Below, in pieces: positions 62,570-64,000 of a stretch of DNA of 64,000 bases (positions within the stretch are counted from its first letter, which is position 1; every line of letters begins with the position of its first letter). The stretch covers positions 310,001 to 374,000 of the forward strand of contig JARFXO010000004.1 in NCBI GenBank assembly GCA_029194665.1, in the 5' to 3' direction. The position numbers and the translations under genes are program-made. The notes below the pieces were generated by a model. It had not been told where the DNA came from and did no database searches. It saw only the letters and a list, made by a program, of their open reading frames with translations. Origin of the DNA: Nitrospira sp. Lineage in GTDB: Bacteria; Nitrospirota; Nitrospiria; Nitrospirales; Nitrospiraceae.

Positions 62570-63528
62570 CGGACGGATCTCTGGAATCGTGTCAGTTCCG
62601 TCTGGAATGAATGGGGTCCTCCGTATTCAAACACATACCGGGTCATGTCGAAGAGCGGGGCCGGATCGAGATCCCGCAGCAAGTCCGGTTTCCACGTGAT
62701 CTCCAATTGGTTGATCATCGTAATGGGTGTCGGCGGGCCGACCACGCCCAACTGCGCTTGGCCGTAGGATTGAGAGAAAATGAGAATCTCCCCGTCAAAC
62801 ATGGCGGCATTGAGATCTCTCGCTGCACCCTGTCGCCTGTAATCCTCCTCAAAGCGCTGGAACGTGGGAGCGCGTTCCAGCTCTTCCCTGAACGCGTAGA
62901 ATATCTTGATCCCGGCTCGCTGCTGATCCTCCATGACCTGTATGGCATCCGCTACATCCGGTTCCTGCCTCATTTGCTCTTGCGCCAACACCAACAGACG
63001 TCGAACGATGACGCCGCGTTTCACTGCCTCCTGGTTCGCCAAGAGATAATTCGGATAGAGGGCCTCGCCTTTCTGCCAGATATTCCAGCGTTCCATCAAC
63101 GCATCGATCGAACGTTCGGCGGTTTGGACCAGCCGGACCGCCTCGGCGTTGGCTTCCGCCCCTTTGTACGTCAGCGTTTGCGTTTCAAGCTGGCGGAGTT
63201 CTTGTCCGATGGCTGCCACCTTCCGTGGGATGTATTTCGGGCTTTTCGGGACATGAAGCATGACATCGACGGCCGTCTGCGCGAGGGTCCAGTATTCCTT
63301 GGCCTGCCGAGGAGCCTTGTCTTTCTGCGCCGCCAGCAAGAGCTCCACCGGATTCTTGTCGAGCAGTTTGGCGATTCTGATGCACACTTCCGGTTTGGGA
63401 ACTTTCAGCCCGCGTCGCATGAGGTTGGCTTCCGGCTGGGCGATTCCGAGTTTCTTTGCCAAGGCGTAATCGCTGCTCAATCCATACCGACCCTTGACCA
63501 ATTCAAAGTATCCTGCAATTTCCGTCAT
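62566..63528 (-). CDS. XRE-type helix-turn-helix protein with C-terminal unknown domain
   Basis: 320 residues from ATG 63528, which has GAGG five bases upstream; a TTG at 63606 overlaps the preceding stop and is possible. An N-terminal helix-turn-helix (DYALAKKLGIAQPEANLMRRG, split at residue 20; VPKPEVCIRIAKLLDKNP) is of the phage-repressor type. The remaining ~240 residues, with AEAVRLVQTAERSIDALMER and FDGEILIFSQSYG, recall phosphatidylserine/PLD-like regulators with a sensor domain but lack an HxK motif. It probably controls the operon downstream. Confidence 0.65.
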   Translation of the reverse strand: MTEIAGYFELVKGRYGLSSDYALAKKLGIAQPEANLMRRGLKVPKPEVCIRIAKLLDKNPVELLLAAQKDKAPRQAKEYWTLAQTAVDVMLHVPKSPKYIPRKVAAIGQELRQLETQTLTYKGAEANAEAVRLVQTAERSIDALMERWNIWQKGEALYPNYLLANQEAVKRGVIVRRLLVLAQEQMRQEPDVADAIQVMEDQQRAGIKIFYAFREELERAPTFQRFEEDYRRQGAARDLNAAMFDGEILIFSQSYGQAQLGVVGPPTPITMINQLEITWKPDLLRDLDPAPLFDMTRYVFEYGGPHSFQTELTRFQRSVR

Positions 63529-63602
63529 GCTGACCTCATCGGGAACTGCTCCCCCCGTCTGGGTGCGCTCGGGATGAAACGACTCACCCCTTCTTACGTC
63601 GC

Positions 63603-64000
63603 TCAATGCTTCATTGGAAAGTCCGCCAACTGTTCTTCCATCGTGGACGCGAGCCGGTCATCACGGCTATGTCCGTCCTGGTGCCAGGGAAGAATTCCCT
63701 CTTCCAGCCACTCAGCCTTGCCGGCAAGAATATCCTGCGCTAAGCGGAACACATGCGAGTCGTCCTGCCAGAGGGATTGCCTGAAAGAGAGTAAGGGCTT
63801 CGGATTGAACTCGTCTTCGATCTGTGAACCAAAGTGCTGCAAGAGCCTATCGGCCAACGGATGAGTCCGTATGGGCTGTTGCGCTACGTACCACAATAGC
63901 GATTCCACCGCAAAGAGTTGCATCCCGGCTTTGACCAGGTGTGTCGTCAAGAGTTGCTTACGCGCCAGGCTTTGACGATGACGGGCAGCGGCCCACAGCG
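63603..64000 (-). CDS. Partial protein, N-terminus beyond window; possibly the end of an acyl-CoA dehydrogenase-like protein
   Basis: The minus-strand frame is open from the right edge to TGA at 63603 (132 residues seen). There is no credible internal start: a TTG at 63950 sits in a helical run (ARKQLLTTHLVKAGMQLFAVESLLWYV) that continues to the edge. The text is all-helical and resembles C-terminal extensions of long acyl-CoA dehydrogenases, such as the one at 60509, but the match is weak. It overlaps the longest form of the regulator gene. Confidence 0.45.
   Translation of the reverse strand, partial: LWAAARHRQSLARKQLLTTHLVKAGMQLFAVESLLWYVAQQPIRTHPLADRLLQHFGSQIEDEFNPKPLLSFRQSLWQDDSHVFRLAQDILAGKAEWLEEGILPWHQDGHSRDDRLASTMEEQLADFPMKH

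Noticed and set aside
62611-63864. Plus-strand frame of 417 codons
   Set aside because: It is antisense to the XRE-type regulator and the partial gene at the edge, whose motifs and ribosome binding site support the minus strand.
1-64000. CRISPR arrays and rRNA genes
   Set aside because: No regularly spaced direct repeats and no rRNA-like sequence were seen. The only tandem repeat is the coding one in the tyrosinase.

Overview
The window looks like a chromosome segment of a Nitrospira-type bacterium (phylum Nitrospirota). I infer this from a respiratory cluster that combines Rieske/cytochrome b with cytochrome bd-type subunits and many single-heme c cytochromes, from a very large MofA-like multicopper oxidase, from hpnH, and from the style of inverted-repeat elements. 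The identification rests on gene content, not on a database search.

Layout. 1-2.4 kb: a sulfotransferase cut by the left edge, then a gene-poor stretch with a palindromic repeat. 2.4-4.4 kb: a ketopantoate reductase-like and epimerase gene pair. 4.5-12.1 kb: TerC, a receiver-less sigma-54 activator, small membrane proteins, prfC, a decayed peptidoglycan-binding/chitinase-like gene and a secreted protein. 12.3-23.9 kb: a probable periplasmic metal/copper module with a 1607-residue multicopper oxidase made of three similar modules, two tandem cupredoxin-like proteins, a HEAT-repeat protein, two SUMF1-domain proteins and a trypsin-like PDZ protease. 23.9-29.4 kb: housekeeping genes (Sua5, cyclophilin, MFS, FKBP, tRNA-Ser, small proteins, PilZ-like) and an 80-bp perfect three-hairpin structure. 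29.7-33.9 kb: a decayed IS1634-like element split by a decayed IS21-family element.

34-49.4 kb: a Tll0287-like heme protein, hpnH, and then the main respiratory cluster. It holds a Rieske protein with an N-terminal PRC-barrel-like domain, cytochrome b, two CydA-like membrane proteins, an ethylbenzene-dehydrogenase-type heme b domain protein, and cytochromes with six c-heme sites in total. Together they suggest a hybrid quinol:cytochrome c oxidoreductase or reverse-electron-transfer complex. 49.4-52.6 kb: a TIR-bounded repeat, then a Tat-exported tyrosinase with a partner resembling its own C-terminal domain, then a solo IS end that supplies the stop codon of ubiA. 53.6-55.6 kb: a lipoprotein with a caspase-like domain lacking its catalytic dyad.

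55.7-64 kb: tRNA-Thr(CGT) followed by two more tRNA 3'-end fragments (remnants of attachment sites), an unrecognised PD-(D/E)xK-like protein, a quinone reductase-like enzyme, a MntA/HepT toxin-antitoxin pair with an altered nucleotidyltransferase motif, an acyl-CoA dehydrogenase, a 36-codon remnant of a tryptophanase-like gene, an XRE-type regulator and a partial gene at the right edge.
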